From DAIOEK01 sp964600595 (GTDB lineage Bacteria; Chloroflexota; Anaerolineae; Anaerolineales; Anaerolineaceae), in assembly GCA_964600595.1 (NCBI GenBank), contig CAZRKL010000151.1, forward strand, positions 1-6,006: 6,006 nt of DNA, in the 5' to 3' direction. The notes below the pieces were generated by a model. That model was given only the letters and a program-made list of their open reading frames with translations. It was not told the origin of the DNA and searched no databases. Of this stretch, positions 6,002 to 6,006 are shown in pieces. Positions within the stretch are counted from its first letter, which is position 1; the number at the start of each line of letters is the position of its first letter. Both the position numbers and the translations under genes were made by a program.

Positions 6002-6006
6002 AACAA

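Overview
The window holds one complete minus-strand operon for a binding-protein-dependent ABC importer of the AfuABC/FbpABC ("Fe3+-type") class plus a PfkB-family carbohydrate kinase. Upstream lies a tRNA-Pro(GGG) gene on the same strand, and the far left edge has what may be the 3' tail of a convergent gene. The organism is a bacterium of moderate GC content with AT-rich intergenic DNA. The binding protein is a lipoprotein tethered by a long Ala/Pro/Glu linker right after the lipobox. I associate this style with Chloroflexota, especially Anaerolineae-like lineages, but that is an inference from style, not a phylogenetic result.

Layout in the direction of transcription (right to left): tRNA-Pro(GGG) at 6001-5927 is followed 6 nt later by a strong intrinsic terminator (5920-5890). 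A 366-nt gap (5926-5561) separates it from the binding-protein gene and contains the likely operon promoter, an extended -10 TGCTATAAT at 5630-5622. The operon then reads: lipoprotein solute-binding protein (5560-4406); a 10-bp hairpin in the intergenic gap (4392-4368); a fused double-domain permease (4342-2081); a 26-nt gap; the ATPase (2054-975); and the PfkB kinase (973-107), whose ATG lies one base after the ATPase stop. A 12-bp perfect hairpin followed by a T-rich run (96-60) ends the transcript.

How the parts work together: the lipoprotein captures the solute outside the membrane, the permease forms the channel with two EAA loops in one chain, and the ATPase supplies energy. The tightly coupled sugar-type kinase suggests that the imported solute is organic, such as a sugar, sugar phosphate or polyol, rather than iron, which is the usual automatic annotation for this class. 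The binding protein lacks an adjacent Tyr-Tyr pair like that used by FbpA for ferric iron, which agrees with this.

The region is mostly conventional. The points most worth a second look are a roughly 170-residue membrane insertion in the second half of the permease, the substrate question, and the divergent active-site motifs of the kinase. I see no CRISPR array, insertion sequence, phage gene, defence system or large repeat.
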